Shown in pieces: positions 21,354 to 33,306 of a DNA stretch of 64,000 nucleotides. Position 1 is the first letter of the stretch; the number at the start of each line of letters is the position of its first letter. The position numbers and the translations under genes were made by a program. The notes beneath the pieces were generated by a model. The model did no database searches, had not been told where the DNA came from, and was given only the letters and a program-made list of their open reading frames with translations. Origin of the DNA: Oehlia diaphana (taxonomy: Eukaryota; Glomeromycota; Glomeromycetes; Glomerales; Glomeraceae); the NCBI GenBank assembly GCA_003833135.1, contig QZLH01000088.1, positions 47,434 through 111,433 on the forward strand, written 5' to 3'.

Positions 21354-22817
21354 CTAATCCCAATCAGTAAATCTAGCATAAGGATCAATTTCTTCAAATT
21401 TCTTAATTACACCTTCTTTAATATATTTATTAACAATCAATTTCTTTTCATTATTAAAAGAAAAATATTCTTCTTCTGATATATTATAAAAAGATAATGG
21501 TTTTTGTTGTTTCAATTTCCATTTTTCAAAAAAATCTTCTAAACTTTCAGTAGAAAAATTAAAACATTCCACTTTTAAAGAATTTAAAGTTAAAGGAGCA
21601 CAATTAATCAATATATCTAATAAATCATCATCATAAAATTCATAATTAGTATTATAAGTATAATGAATTAAAACTAATTTTTCTATTTTTGTACAAACTG
21701 AGAATAATTTTTTTAATTCCTTAATATCATCATAATCATAACAAATTATTGTAGCCAAAATTAAATTTGAACAATGTTGAGTAATAGATTTAATAAGCAT
21801 TAAAGTATCTTCACTTGAAATATTTTTTTCAGAACCAATTCTAATTTCTAATAATTCACCTTTTGTTTGTTGAATAATTTTTGATATTGTATAAAGTGAA
21901 TGACAACTTAAATTAAGTCTTTCAAGATTTGGTAAACTTAATGATCTTAAAAATTCTTCTTGACAACCATTTGATAAATCAACTTTTAATTTTAATATTT
22001 TTAAATTAGTTAATTTTGTAAAAGTGGAACAACATATTGCAATATTTCCATATGCTTCAAGTGATATAAGGGAATCTGTTTTCTTTTCTAAAGCATTTCC
22101 AATTCTTTTACATAAAGGATGATTATTATAAAATTTTTCATATGTAAAATATTGTAAATTCTTTTGAACTTCAATTAAAGTTGCTAAACCTTCATTATCT
22201 CTAATACAATCATTAATAAATAAATATTTAATATTATGACAAATTTGTGCTAATCCATAATAAATTGATGGATCAAGATTAATAGTACATTCTAATTTTA
22301 CAATATTTTTAAGACATTCTCTTGCTCCTGGAAACTTATAAAATTCTTTAACATTACATTTATATAATGAAAGTATTCTTAAGTTTAAACCCAAATTCAT
22401 AATCATCTTCATAATTTCTTTTCCTAATAAAAATTTATTATTAGGATTATATTTAATATATGTATATTTTTGAAAATCTGTTAAATCTTTAATCATATTA
22501 TCTATATCGATAGCATTTAATGTTTTTAAATATGATATATAATTAAATAATGGTTTTGGTGAGAATGTATTAAAAATATTAATATCATTATTAATTAATA
22601 AAAGTTTAGAATCTGGTGGTAATAATGAAATTATTGTATTGTATAATATTTTTAATTTGTTATTATTTTGACAAAATTTCCATGGGTCCCTCCAAAGAAT
22701 TGGAATAACTGTTTCACATATGGTTCGATTCATTAAAAGACATGAATATAATGTATTATTATCATCTTCCAATTCTTCGAATATAATGTAAAGACAATCA
22801 TGTGTAAGTTTTGCCAT
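21354..22817 (-). CDS. F-box/LRR-like protein, 487 aa
   Basis: Single exon on the minus strand from ATG 22817. The N-terminus (LTHDCLYIIFEELEDDNNTL, about 4-23, followed by CxLLMNRTICETVIPILWRDPW to about 48) is the F-box-like pattern common in Glomeromycotina: a hydrophobic 'D-C-L..I-F' helix and an 'I-L-W-R' third helix. The remainder has irregular leucine-rich repeats (LNLRILSLYKCNV, LTNLKILKLKVDL, LPNLERLNLSCHSL). Such proteins usually recruit substrates to SCF ubiquitin ligases through Skp1, here an inference. It shares its domain order and C-terminal end (Y-I-K-E-G-V-I-K-x-F) with the gene at 29833-31305. Confidence 0.85.
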   Translation of the reverse strand: MAKLTHDCLYIIFEELEDDNNTLYSCLLMNRTICETVIPILWRDPWKFCQNNNKLKILYNTIISLLPPDSKLLLINNDINIFNTFSPKPLFNYISYLKTLNAIDIDNMIKDLTDFQKYTYIKYNPNNKFLLGKEIMKMIMNLGLNLRILSLYKCNVKEFYKFPGARECLKNIVKLECTINLDPSIYYGLAQICHNIKYLFINDCIRDNEGLATLIEVQKNLQYFTYEKFYNNHPLCKRIGNALEKKTDSLISLEAYGNIAICCSTFTKLTNLKILKLKVDLSNGCQEEFLRSLSLPNLERLNLSCHSLYTISKIIQQTKGELLEIRIGSEKNISSEDTLMLIKSITQHCSNLILATIICYDYDDIKELKKLFSVCTKIEKLVLIHYTYNTNYEFYDDDLLDILINCAPLTLNSLKVECFNFSTESLEDFFEKWKLKQQKPLSFYNISEEEYFSFNNEKKLIVNKYIKEGVIKKFEEIDPYARFTDWD

Positions 22818-25800
22818 ATTCTTTCTCTTTTCGTTTTTTTATCTTTCTCTCTTTTTTTTTTTAAAAAAAAAAAAAACTCAAAAAGAATTCGAAAAAAAAA
22901 AAAAAAATTCTTTCAGTTTTTACTGGGAAATTTTTTTTTTTTTTGATTATTAATATAACGATTTTCTTGTTTCGATTTTCACTGATTTACGTGACACAAA
23001 TCTTTTATATTTATATTATGACGGCATATACTACATGTGTTTAATAATGTGGCTTTTCGGAAATAAGCGTTGTACAATTTTATAATTTAAGAAAAACCCT
23101 ATAATTTAGCGGCGGATTGGCGGTTTTTGATTGCACACATTTCATAATTGATTATATGGCGTACACACATGACGTGAAATGCATAACATCTAAGGGGGTA
23201 CATAAGGTTTATTTCAGGTGTATTTTCATTAGGTTTAAACCAATATGTATTGATTTATAATTATTATTAAGATTCTAAAGAGAAAAAAATCGAATTATTT
23301 TTTTTATACTTGATTGATTTTTTATAATTGATCATCTATTATAAATCATTTTTGATGGATTATCTGTTGAAAACTGTTTTTTAAAGAAAATGTTTAAGAT
23401 TATTCTTATTAAAGAGAATCGGATCAGTTTCGAAATCATGTTACAAAGTTTCCGAAATTATGTTACACGAATTTTTCATATCTAAGAATTACGACAACAT
23501 TGTTCATTATGATTTATTATGATCTTCAAACACTTATTAATTGTTTGACCGGTTCTTTATTCTATTTCAAACTAAGTTGATAACTCACAAGTTTTATTAC
23601 AACAAATTTTTATTGGAATGGCGCCATATAAAATTAAGGCTATTTAAACTAAACATAGATACAACGTGTCACACATATCGCTTGTTGTGGATAATAAATA
23701 CCATAAATAATTAAAAATTTGGAACAATCTTTAACGAAGTAACCAAGTTTATTCCAATGTCAATTGTGTGATACGTACCACGTTTATAAAAATCGATTAA
23801 TTATTATGATTTTTATGTCCGTAGGTAATTAAAGTTATTGTTTCAGATTAAATTTCCTATTAACTATAAAAATTTTTCCTTAATATATTTATTAAGCATA
23901 TTCTCATTATTAATCTTTTAATAATCCGACTTCATTATAAAAAGAATAAAGGCTGCCAAATAAATTTTGAATTGATTAGAATCTACATTGATGATGTACA
24001 GTAAAATTTCTATTATTGTTTCATTTTGTTGATTAAATAATTTTCTGCTATGATCTCTCAATATAGAAAGGTTCAATGTACGACTTCAACTTGAATCAAA
24101 GGAAAGAGTATTACTTTTAAATGTTCCGCACCTCAATTAAATTCTAGTATTACTACATGCTTGCAAAAATCAAAGATTTTTTAAAATTGAAAGATGACAG
24201 AATTTTCAAGGATTTCATCACCATAGAACTACACCTAAACCAATTAACGGTATTTTTTTAAAATATAGTTCAAGTTTTGATTTAAAGTCGACAAACAGCT
24301 TTATTAATGACTAATTCGTATAACGACCAATAAAATTTAGGTCATGCTTGCGGATTATTATTATATATCATTTTTCAATGTCATTGTTTACAAAAAATAT
24401 CTATTTATGGCCATCAGTAAGTTAGCACGGTCGAAGGAAATTTCATTCACCATTCACGGAATTTTTTAGTCGTAGTCCAAGTTGTTAAATTGTACCAATA
24501 TGAATACATATAATTTGTTATCTAATTAAGATCTTTTCAGAAGTGTATGCAGATTTTAACAAAAGTTCATTGTTCATAATTACCTTATTTTACAGGGAAA
24601 GGTCCACTATCTGATTTACTGATCTGTTTTAGTATTCAACCTATTTAAAATTTAATTTTAAAAAGGGTTAATTCAACCATAAATAGTATTTTAAGTATTA
24701 TTAAAAATATTGAATAACAATAACACTTTTTACTGCTTGCGTAAGAAATCATCATTATAAATATAATCTTTTAAAGGAAAAATAATTTTATAATTTTTTC
24801 TTTAAAATATTTAAATTTCACAAAAATTATTATAAATCAAATTATTATTAAATATTAGTGTCAATTGTATCAGCCTACTACAAAATTTATTACTCAACTT
24901 CAAGCTAAAAACATTAAACGTTTAAACTTTATTATAAAATATAAAAAATATCCTTTATTTATTTACCGAAAAAATGGATTGTTACATTCTCCTTCCTCAT
25001 CCTATCTTTAAATTCGAAAACTCATACTAATCACAGCTCTTGTGGATAATACGACATTTGAAATCCTCTTAAATTTCATACCAATCACAGCAACTAACCT
25101 CAACTTACTTACATTCCCTTAAAATCCATTCTAACCTTTAGAATAGATTTCAAGGATTTACTTAACAAATTATTATTTAAACTTGCTAAGATTGCCCTTG
25201 ACTAAAAAACTTTAATTAAACTTGGCAAGATTTGCCCTTGAAATCTACTAATTTCAAATACATTATTTAAACTTGTTAGAATAGATTTAAAGGGCAAATC
25301 TTGGCATGACTTCAAGAACACTCCTTTATAAAATCAATCCTTTCACATTCCTTTATAATCGATCCTTTCCATTTCAATTTATTCATCATGTCATTAAATC
25401 CATAAATCAGCGTTATAATAAACTACAGAATTATTTAATTTTTTGATCTTAACAAAAATGGGTTGTGAAATTTGATTTGGGCATTACTATTATATAGTAA
25501 ATGTGTTAAAATGACCATTTTTTTTATCTTAAATCATAGTATCAGCTCCTTACAGTAAAATAAATTTAATTATTAATTATCCTCCTTGCTTAAAATTACA
25601 TTTTAGTCACGATAAATTTTCGTTATAAAGTTCACACTATTTCAAAGCATAAATTGTATGACACGCGTGGGTATATTCAAAACATGTAACAGAAAAGTCA
25701 ATTATGAGAAGTAAGGAAAGCAAACGCATTTGCAAATACGTTTTTAATTAAATCATCCTAAAAAACTTTCAATGTTTGATATTTATTCAGTTCATGGTTA

Positions 25801-28800
25801 GATTTTTTCGCTCTGTAAACAAAATATTCTAGTCAAGTTTTGCGGTAGATGATTGATTTCTAAATATAAAATATAAAATATCGAATGTTGCATCAAACCG
25901 AAAGAAACGTAAACGCGAGTCAAGATTTAAAATTGAATACATTCCAAGATAGGATATCGTAAAAAGATGTAAAAAGATATAAAATAGCCTCTTTTTTAAA
26001 CAACTCACTATTGCTTTGAATATTCCAAGTTTATTATAGTATATATATTGGTAAAAAATATCATTGTCGGTTTAAAATTATTGTTCGGAGAGATGCGAGG
26101 GGCTATATATGTTTATATATTGTGAAATTTTGCTATGAGATATTAAATCTTTTATTACACTTTTATGACGATTAGACGAATTTAAGATTCAACCTTCAGT
26201 TATATACATTTAAGAATAACGTCAAACACTATAAGCATACGAACATTAGTTATGACGATAATTAACTACAGGATTAATTAAAGAAACTGATACTAATAAC
26301 GATGATGGCACTGATGATACTAAAAAATTCAACTGTTCCCGACTTCCTGCTGATAAATAATATCATTTAAAAGTAGTTAAAAAGGTTTCGTTACTAACAA
26401 GAATTAATTTGATCTAGGAAATTTTATTTCTCAAGGAGAGATTCTTGATTTTACATGTATAGAATGGTTATATAGATATGCACGAGAAGATAAAAATCTC
26501 ATTTGTTTGTTAACATACTGTACATAGAACAATTAAATCAAGATTCTAGAATATTGTTCTTAATTGAAAACTAGAAATACTGAAAGAACTGTAGAATAGG
26601 TGAGAAAACTCCTGTCATGTAATAATTGAGACATAATCTTTTAATCAATCAAAGTTGATTATTTCTTTATTTTGACACACGAAGCAGGAGCATATGATTT
26701 TCCCCTAAACATTAGTTGAAAATTTTATATTTACTCTACAATTGAAAAGGAAATATATTTTAAATGTAAAAATATAATTTAATAGACTTTATTGACCGAA
26801 TAACCAAAGCTGAATCAATTACCAATAATTAAATTTCTGGCAAAATGTTGGTATTATCGAAACTTGGCAACTAAAAATGACTTAACCAACCCTTCAAATC
26901 AAAATAGGCTGAGTTTGAGATGAAATCAAGGATTGGAATAAGCAAATATCTTTTATTTATATAGCCAAGGCTTACATTGACAATTATGTATTTAAACGCG
27001 TTGCTTTTAAAAAAAATCACTTATTTTCCAAATTTAATGTAAAGCTTAGAAAGGAGATTTAAGGTTAGAAGGGTAACTTCTGTTTAGTTTAATAGGAAGG
27101 GGTTCTTAGGTTTAAAAATTAAGTTAATCTATTTTTCATTGTATAAATCCAAACGGCAAAGTCTCCTATAGCATACGTGAAGTTTGTAGCCTGAAAACTC
27201 TTTTCGGATAACACAGCATATACTGCTAAGATTGCGAAGACCCGTGAGTCATATAAGAACAAGCAAGCTCTCCTAACCAAGCTCGAGATCCTCTTCGATT
27301 CTTTTCCTAACTTTATATTTTAATCTTCAAACTTTTTGTTTATAAACAAATATTATTAAGCGTCAACTTATTCTCCAAGTCTCTCAGCTTCCTAGCTAAA
27401 ATCCCAAAAGGTATCTTTCTCAAGGTGGGTATTTTGCGAAAGTTACTTTATTTTTATATTAATTTTTTGCTCAGACTCCATATTTGGGAATACCTCTGGC
27501 TTTATGTCTATGTGTCATTACCAGGATCTTTCATTAACACCTGAGAAGATACGACCGTAATCCTCCTTTGAATGAAATTACCACTGCTAAGGCAAATTTT
27601 TTTCTTTAGGTGCTTCTATTTATTAGGTATGTGATGGGAGTTGAAATCTCTTCATGGCTACAGCATGTGAAAGCCTGCTGTGAACGTTCTTCTCATACTA
27701 CTGAGTTAGTTCACACCTTCGGGATCTTGCATAAGTTCAATATTGTCGGCCGACGCTTGTACGAGCTTTGGTGCATAGGTTTTGAACTTCATTAAATTGG
27801 CTACATTCAGATTTCCTTAAATCTGGTGGTAACTCCGCTGCTGACATGTTTCCACGTTACTAGAAATTGGGTTTTCATGTATCGTGAAATTTATCATGTG
27901 GTCTTTGTTGACCATTTGGGCTCTATTCTTAACGTACATGTGGCTCTTAGTAGGATTACTGTTCATCCGATAAAGTTTAACCGCTTCATACTTAGAATTT
28001 TATTCTAATATATTTTTTTATTTAAGATAACGAAGTAAATTATACAAAGTTAAACGAGATTTAGAGTAAGGACTGTCCACAAGTTATAAGTACAAATAAT
28101 TATAAATTAATATAAATAATATATGTAATTATTACATCAGTTGATCTGTAACATGGTATCGAATTTTTTATTTTACGTTAAATCCCATTTATCGTATATC
28201 ACGGGTCATAGTACAGGTATCTTACAAATTTCGGAGGGTTGAACTTGTACTTGAGGTATATTACATGGTGGATACTACACATAGAGGAGGTAAATGAATG
28301 TTAGTATTATACCCCGGTTTTTACAAATATCAATGTATAATATCCGGGTATTTTAAAATTCAGGGAAATTTTTTTGAGGTATATGCTATATATATGGGGT
28401 ACATTTCCGGTAATACGAAAATTCTGGGACTATATTATAGCTATGTGAAATTTGTCACGTCAAATTGTCCCGCAATTACAAGAACAACATTATCAAAAAC
28501 AGGCCGTCATCGGCGTAGGAAAACCAATTTTTATTTAGATGATGAAATAACTTAATCATTTTATTCCACCTATCCAAAACTGATCAAGCTTTAAGTGAAA
28601 TAATACTCATATAGGTCTGGAAGAATATAAGGATATACAATGGTCCATATCACTGAATACATGCATTTGATATAGAAATTGGCTTATGCCATTTAAGTTG
28701 CTTGATAGCATTCAGTTAATAAAAGTCCGTCAATTTCTTGCTTACAAAATATGCAGTATTCAAATGCATATATGTTTAGGCAATTTATTTCATATAATTT

Positions 28801-29275
28801 GCTCACTAACAACTTTGAAAGTTGCGATTGACCTTGATCAGGTTTAAAGTTTATAATATCTTTAACAAAGTATTTTTTTACTAACGGGATAACAACATTT
28901 TTGTTCCAACCTAGACATAGACTTTATTGTAAAATTTTTATTATAAGATTAATAAAATAATATTCTCGTTATATTATTTAATATCTTTATATCGACGAAA
29001 TTTATTTGGATTTAAATCATTTTTGTATTTAAGAAATAAATTCTTCTGGATCAATTCATGTTGAATTTAAATTATATGCTCAATAACACGTTTCTCCTAA
29101 CTTTATTCAGATGATTCATTTACTCGCTTAAATTTTACACCCAGTATGATTTTTGCGTCTAACTGTTCATTATGCCGGTTCTTATCTACAAATTTAAGAA
29201 TTTGAAATTGTGTAAACTAATTTATCCTAATACAAATGTTAATTCAGGTAATAAGCGTTTGCGGTAGTTCACATC
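22818..29275. other. Seven-kb stretch without an intact gene
   Basis: After A/T tracts upstream of the F-box gene the sequence becomes ordinary AT-rich spacer. At 25160-25310 the words ATTTAAACTTG and AAGATTTGCCCTTGA are repeated and inverted. At 27160-28010 base composition rises above the surroundings; several open stretches (27610-27795, 27826-28008) suggest decayed coding DNA, but I cannot name it. At 28298-28555 an 85-codon frame begins with ATG 28298, is Tyr/Ile-rich and ends RHRRRKTNFYLDDEIT; it has no recognisable domain and lies in repeat-like sequence. Confidence 0.4.
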
Positions 29276-29278
29276 ATG

Positions 29279-29573
29279 GCGGATTTATGAAATACCCCCA
29301 AAATTTGTCCGTCATGTCAAATTAAATAAATATTTGACAGTGTTTTAGTCAACAATTTCTATTTAAATCCAAATTTATTAGTGAACAGTCAAAATGAGCT
29401 CTAAAAAATTTTTTTGTACCCCAAATCTTGCGTCTAACCAATTTCCCATTACCTAAACAATTTTTCCAGTGTCAAAGGCGCGTCATTATTTGACATTTTT
29501 TAGGAAAAAAGCTGTAAGTCAATTTTAATTCCCAAGTACGCAGCAGGGTTTTTGCCAAATTTCATAAATCCGT
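29279..29573. mobile_element. Putative inverted-repeat element (MITE-like), ~295 bp
   Basis: A perfect 14-bp inverted repeat, CGGATTTATGAAAT at 29280-29293 and its complement at 29559-29572, bounds a non-coding interval. Just inside the right end, TTTGGCAAAAACC (complement) contrasts with CCCCCAAAATTTG at the left, so similarity fades quickly. I could not find a clear target-site duplication. The end of a longer, degraded element is also possible. Confidence 0.45.
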
Positions 29574-29832
29574 CGCAATGACAAATACAGTAAAATAATA
29601 AATAATTTATGATAAAGTATTAACGTAAATATGAATTTTAAGTAGCGAAACAACTTCGAGAAACCGATTAATAATTAAAAGTATATAAATTACATTTTAT
29701 TAAATTATACAGTACATTATAAATAAACTTTTTGAGTTTATCAAAAAAAAAAATAAATTATAATAAAATAAAACAAAATAATAATAATAATAATTATTAT
29801 TATTTAAATCATAAGAAATCATGATCAAAATT

Positions 29833-31305
29833 TTAAAAAAAATCTTCATAATCAACCTCTTTAAATTCTTTTATGACTCCTTCTTTAATATATTCATTAA
29901 TTATATTCTTAAAAATATCTTCTTCAAAAATATAATAGAAAGATAACGGTATTTTTCTCTGCTTCCATTTTTCAAGGAATTCTGTCAAGCTTTCTGGTGA
30001 AAAACATAAATTATTTATTTGAAGAGATTTTAAACTTATAGGAGCATATTTTCCCAATATTTCCAATAATTCATTATCATAATCTTTTAATCCATGTTCT
30101 TTATAACGGATAATAACCATTTGTTCTAGAAATAAACATGACGAAAGTAATTTTTTAATTTCCTTGATTTCACTATCATCTTTATCACCATAATAAAATA
30201 ATGTTGCCATTTTTAACATTGGACAATGTTTAGTAATAGAATTAAGATACATTTTACTATTCTTTTTGGTAAAATTTTGTCCTGCAATAACCTTGATTTC
30301 AACTAAATCTCCTTTAGTTGATTGAATAATTTTCGCTATCGTATAAAGAGATGTCCATCCTATTTCAAGATATTGAAGACTTGGAAGCATAGCTTGTTGC
30401 AAATGAAGATCATAATCTCTAATTAATGATCCATCACCTAATTTTAATTCACGTAAATTAACAAAATTTTTGAATATAGAAGGATGAAATGTAACTCCAT
30501 CAAATGAATCAAAATATCTTAAAGAATGTGCTTGTTTCACTAAAGCATTTCCTATTCCTTTACATACAAAATGTCTATAATCAAAGCGATCAAATTCACA
30601 TATAAAATATTGTAAATTCTTCTGTGCTATAATCAAAGAGGTCAATCCATCATTCTCAGTTAAACAATCATATATACGTAATTTTCTAATATTACGACAG
30701 ATTTGTGCCAGACCATAAAAAATTAAAGGATCAACTCCGAGGCCACAAGTTAAAGAAACAAGATTGGTGAGACTTTCCTTAGCTCCAGGTAAATAATAAA
30801 ATTGTTTAATGTTATCATTATCTAATGAAAGATGTCTTAATCCTTGAGATTGACTAATTATCATTTTTAAAATTTCTTGTTCAAAAAGAAATTTATGATA
30901 ACTTAATTGAGAATTATCACTAGGTTGATGTTGATTAACGATAGAGAACCTTTCAGCAGTATAATTTATGAATTTTTGAGCCGTGTGATTAATTACGTAA
31001 ATGTTTAAGGATTTAATAAAATAAACGTAATCGAATAAAGGCTTTTTGAATGTAGTAGGAAATAAAATAATACCATTGTTAATTAAAAGCTCTTTAGATT
31101 CAGGTGGTAAAAATAATATGAGCGTTTTATATAAAAATTTAGTAAATCCTATAAGTTCATAAAATCTCCAAGGATTTCTCCATAGAATAGGTACAACTGT
31201 TTCACACCAAAGTCGATCAACTAAAAGGAATGAACGTAAAGATTTAATATCTCTTTTAAGTTCATTAAATATAATATAAAGACAATCAGTTGTCAATTTT
31301 GACAT
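29833..31305 (-). CDS. F-box/LRR-like protein, 490 aa
   Basis: I start at ATG 31305 (MSKLTTDCLYIIFNEL), which matches the start of its paralogue at 22817. In-frame codons farther upstream are encoded by the A/T tract and a Phe/Lys run. The F-box-like segment spans about 3-48 (DCLYIIFNEL ... ETVVPILWRNPWRF). Leucine-rich segments follow (GLRHLSLDNDNI, VNLRELKLGDG, PSLQYLEIGWTSLYTIAKII). The end, YIKEGVIKEFKEVDYEDFF, resembles the paralogue's. A substrate-recruiting SCF role is inferred from family. The two copies are on the same strand, 7 kb apart, and diverged enough to be an old duplication. Confidence 0.85.
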   Translation of the reverse strand: MSKLTTDCLYIIFNELKRDIKSLRSFLLVDRLWCETVVPILWRNPWRFYELIGFTKFLYKTLILFLPPESKELLINNGIILFPTTFKKPLFDYVYFIKSLNIYVINHTAQKFINYTAERFSIVNQHQPSDNSQLSYHKFLFEQEILKMIISQSQGLRHLSLDNDNIKQFYYLPGAKESLTNLVSLTCGLGVDPLIFYGLAQICRNIRKLRIYDCLTENDGLTSLIIAQKNLQYFICEFDRFDYRHFVCKGIGNALVKQAHSLRYFDSFDGVTFHPSIFKNFVNLRELKLGDGSLIRDYDLHLQQAMLPSLQYLEIGWTSLYTIAKIIQSTKGDLVEIKVIAGQNFTKKNSKMYLNSITKHCPMLKMATLFYYGDKDDSEIKEIKKLLSSCLFLEQMVIIRYKEHGLKDYDNELLEILGKYAPISLKSLQINNLCFSPESLTEFLEKWKQRKIPLSFYYIFEEDIFKNIINEYIKEGVIKEFKEVDYEDFF

Positions 31306-31615
31306 TTTATTTTTTTTTTTAAAAAAAAAGTGTGTAATTTTGTGATGAAAAGAGCGAGTGTTGATCAAATTCATATTTAAATTCAATATACATCACATGA
31401 TACTGTATAAACATAAGCCATAAGGTTTCCAGATTCAAATTCCCGTAATCCTAGTACCCAATTTAGCTAGTTCTGATCATCAAAGATTTTGCAGATTTGT
31501 GACCTATTGGTTAAATTTAGAAACACGGTATGTAAAAAAAAAAAAAATCGGTTGCTCTCTTACTTTCCAATTTTTTAAAAAAGTTGTTAAATATATTTAA
31601 TTTTAAATAATTGAT

Positions 31616-33306
31616 ATGGCAAAATCATTTTCTGGATCAACTGCTGTGGTAATTATTTATTTATTTTTGGGAATTTCTAACATACGCCGATGGTTATCGT
31701 AACGTATAATAGGAAGATTTTTTTTTTTTTAAAAAAAAAAAAATAATTGTGAAAATAATTTTTTTTAATCATAGATTTTTATTATGTGATTTAATAGGAT
31801 CATGCAATGGCAGGATTCACAGCGGGTGCCGTTACTACATTATGTTTACATCCATTAGATTTAGTAAAAACGAGATTTCAAGGTGGGTTAATTCGGTAAG
31901 TTGACTATTTTGATAGGTTCAACCTATTCAAATTCACTTTCTTCAATTTTTGATCTAATAATTCATCCATAATAAAAAAGATGATCTTGTTAATTAATAT
32001 TTTTATTATGTTAGTTGATGAAACTGCAAGGCGAAAACATAAGTTTGGAGCTACATTTATAACGATGAAAAAAATTGTATCAAAGAATAAATTTATAGGG
32101 TTATATCGTGGTGTTGCACCAAATTTAGCTGGTGCTACTTCTAGTTGGGGATTTTATTTTTACCTGTAAGTGAGGAAGACATCTTTTTTTTTTAAAAAAA
32201 AAGTGTAATACTCATTTTTTGATCAAAATTTTTTACTTTAGTTATGATTTGACTAAAAAGAGGATGGCAGGTGATGAAAAGTTATCAATACTTTCTCCGA
32301 CACAACATTTATTAGCATCAGCTGAAGCAGGTATACAAAAACGAATTTCATTAAATTCATTAATTCAATTTTTTTTTTAAAAAAAAATACCACATTATTT
32401 TATTTTGTCGAAATCAAAATTTCCTAACAATTCTGTTCGTCACTTACGTGAAAAATTCTCGAGATTTCCGCGTTTATTCACTCATGTGTATTTATTATTA
32501 TATTAGGCGCGATAACTGCATTTTTTACAAATCCGTTTTGGGTAGTAAAAACAAGAATGTGCGCAACAGATCGTACAGATCCAGGAGCATATAAAGGATT
32601 ATTTGGTAAGAAGATGTTTATTTAGTCATATGTTTTCCTTTACTTATGCTTTATTAATTAATTTTTGTTATTTAGATGGATTATATCAAATAGCTAGATA
32701 CGAAGGAATTAAAGGATTGTATAAAGGAATGGTTCCAGCATTATTTGGTGTATCTCATGGTGCATTACAATTTATGGCCTATGAGGAATTAAAAAAGTGG
32801 AGATTTAAAGTTAATATGAAAGATCCCGATAGATTGGTACGTGTTAAGAAGAATATTTGAAGTAATATCGATAATCCTGATAATTAAATTGAATGTGAAG
32901 TTAATTGTATTATTATTATTATTATTATTTTTTAGAATAATGTGGAATATCTTTTAATGGCAGCAACATCAAAAATATTTGCAACGATAATAACTTATCC
33001 GTATCAACTTGTTCGTGCAAGATTACAATATCAAAGGACTGAAATTAAATATAATGGTGTTATAGATACAATAAAAAAAGTATACAGGTATTGTTTAATA
33101 ATTTTTACATCATATTTATCATTTAATTAGTGACTTATTTAATTAAATCCTTTTTATTTGGTAATAAAAGGACCGAAAGCATCCTTGGATTTTATAAAGG
33201 ATTGGCACCTAACTTGATACGCGTGTTGCCTGGAACATGTACTACATTTTTAGTGTATGAAAATATGATGTCTTTTTTTAAGAAACATGCTAGGTATGAG
33301 ACGTAA
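31616..33306 (+). CDS. Mitochondrial carrier, FAD/folate transporter type (FLX1/SLC25A32-like), 301 aa, eight exons
   Basis: Exons 31616-31648, 31798-31882, 32015-32165, 32242-32330, 32507-32605, 32676-32836, 32936-33087 and 33171-33306 join in phase (906 bases). The three carrier repeats each carry the P-x-[D/E]-x-x-[K/R] type signature: [11 protein letters not shown] (from residue 29), [10 protein letters not shown] and [11 protein letters not shown]. The tryptophan in the second (PFWVVKTR), the segment [20 protein letters not shown] and the segment [16 protein letters not shown] are hallmarks of the FLX1/SLC25A32 branch, which moves FAD or folate across the inner mitochondrial membrane. 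Length is typical. Every junction is GT-AG. Confidence 0.93.

Noticed and set aside
31306..31386. N-terminal 27-codon extension of the second F-box protein
   Set aside because: It begins at a non-ATG codon and runs through an A/T tract; the paralogue starts at the position equivalent to 31305.
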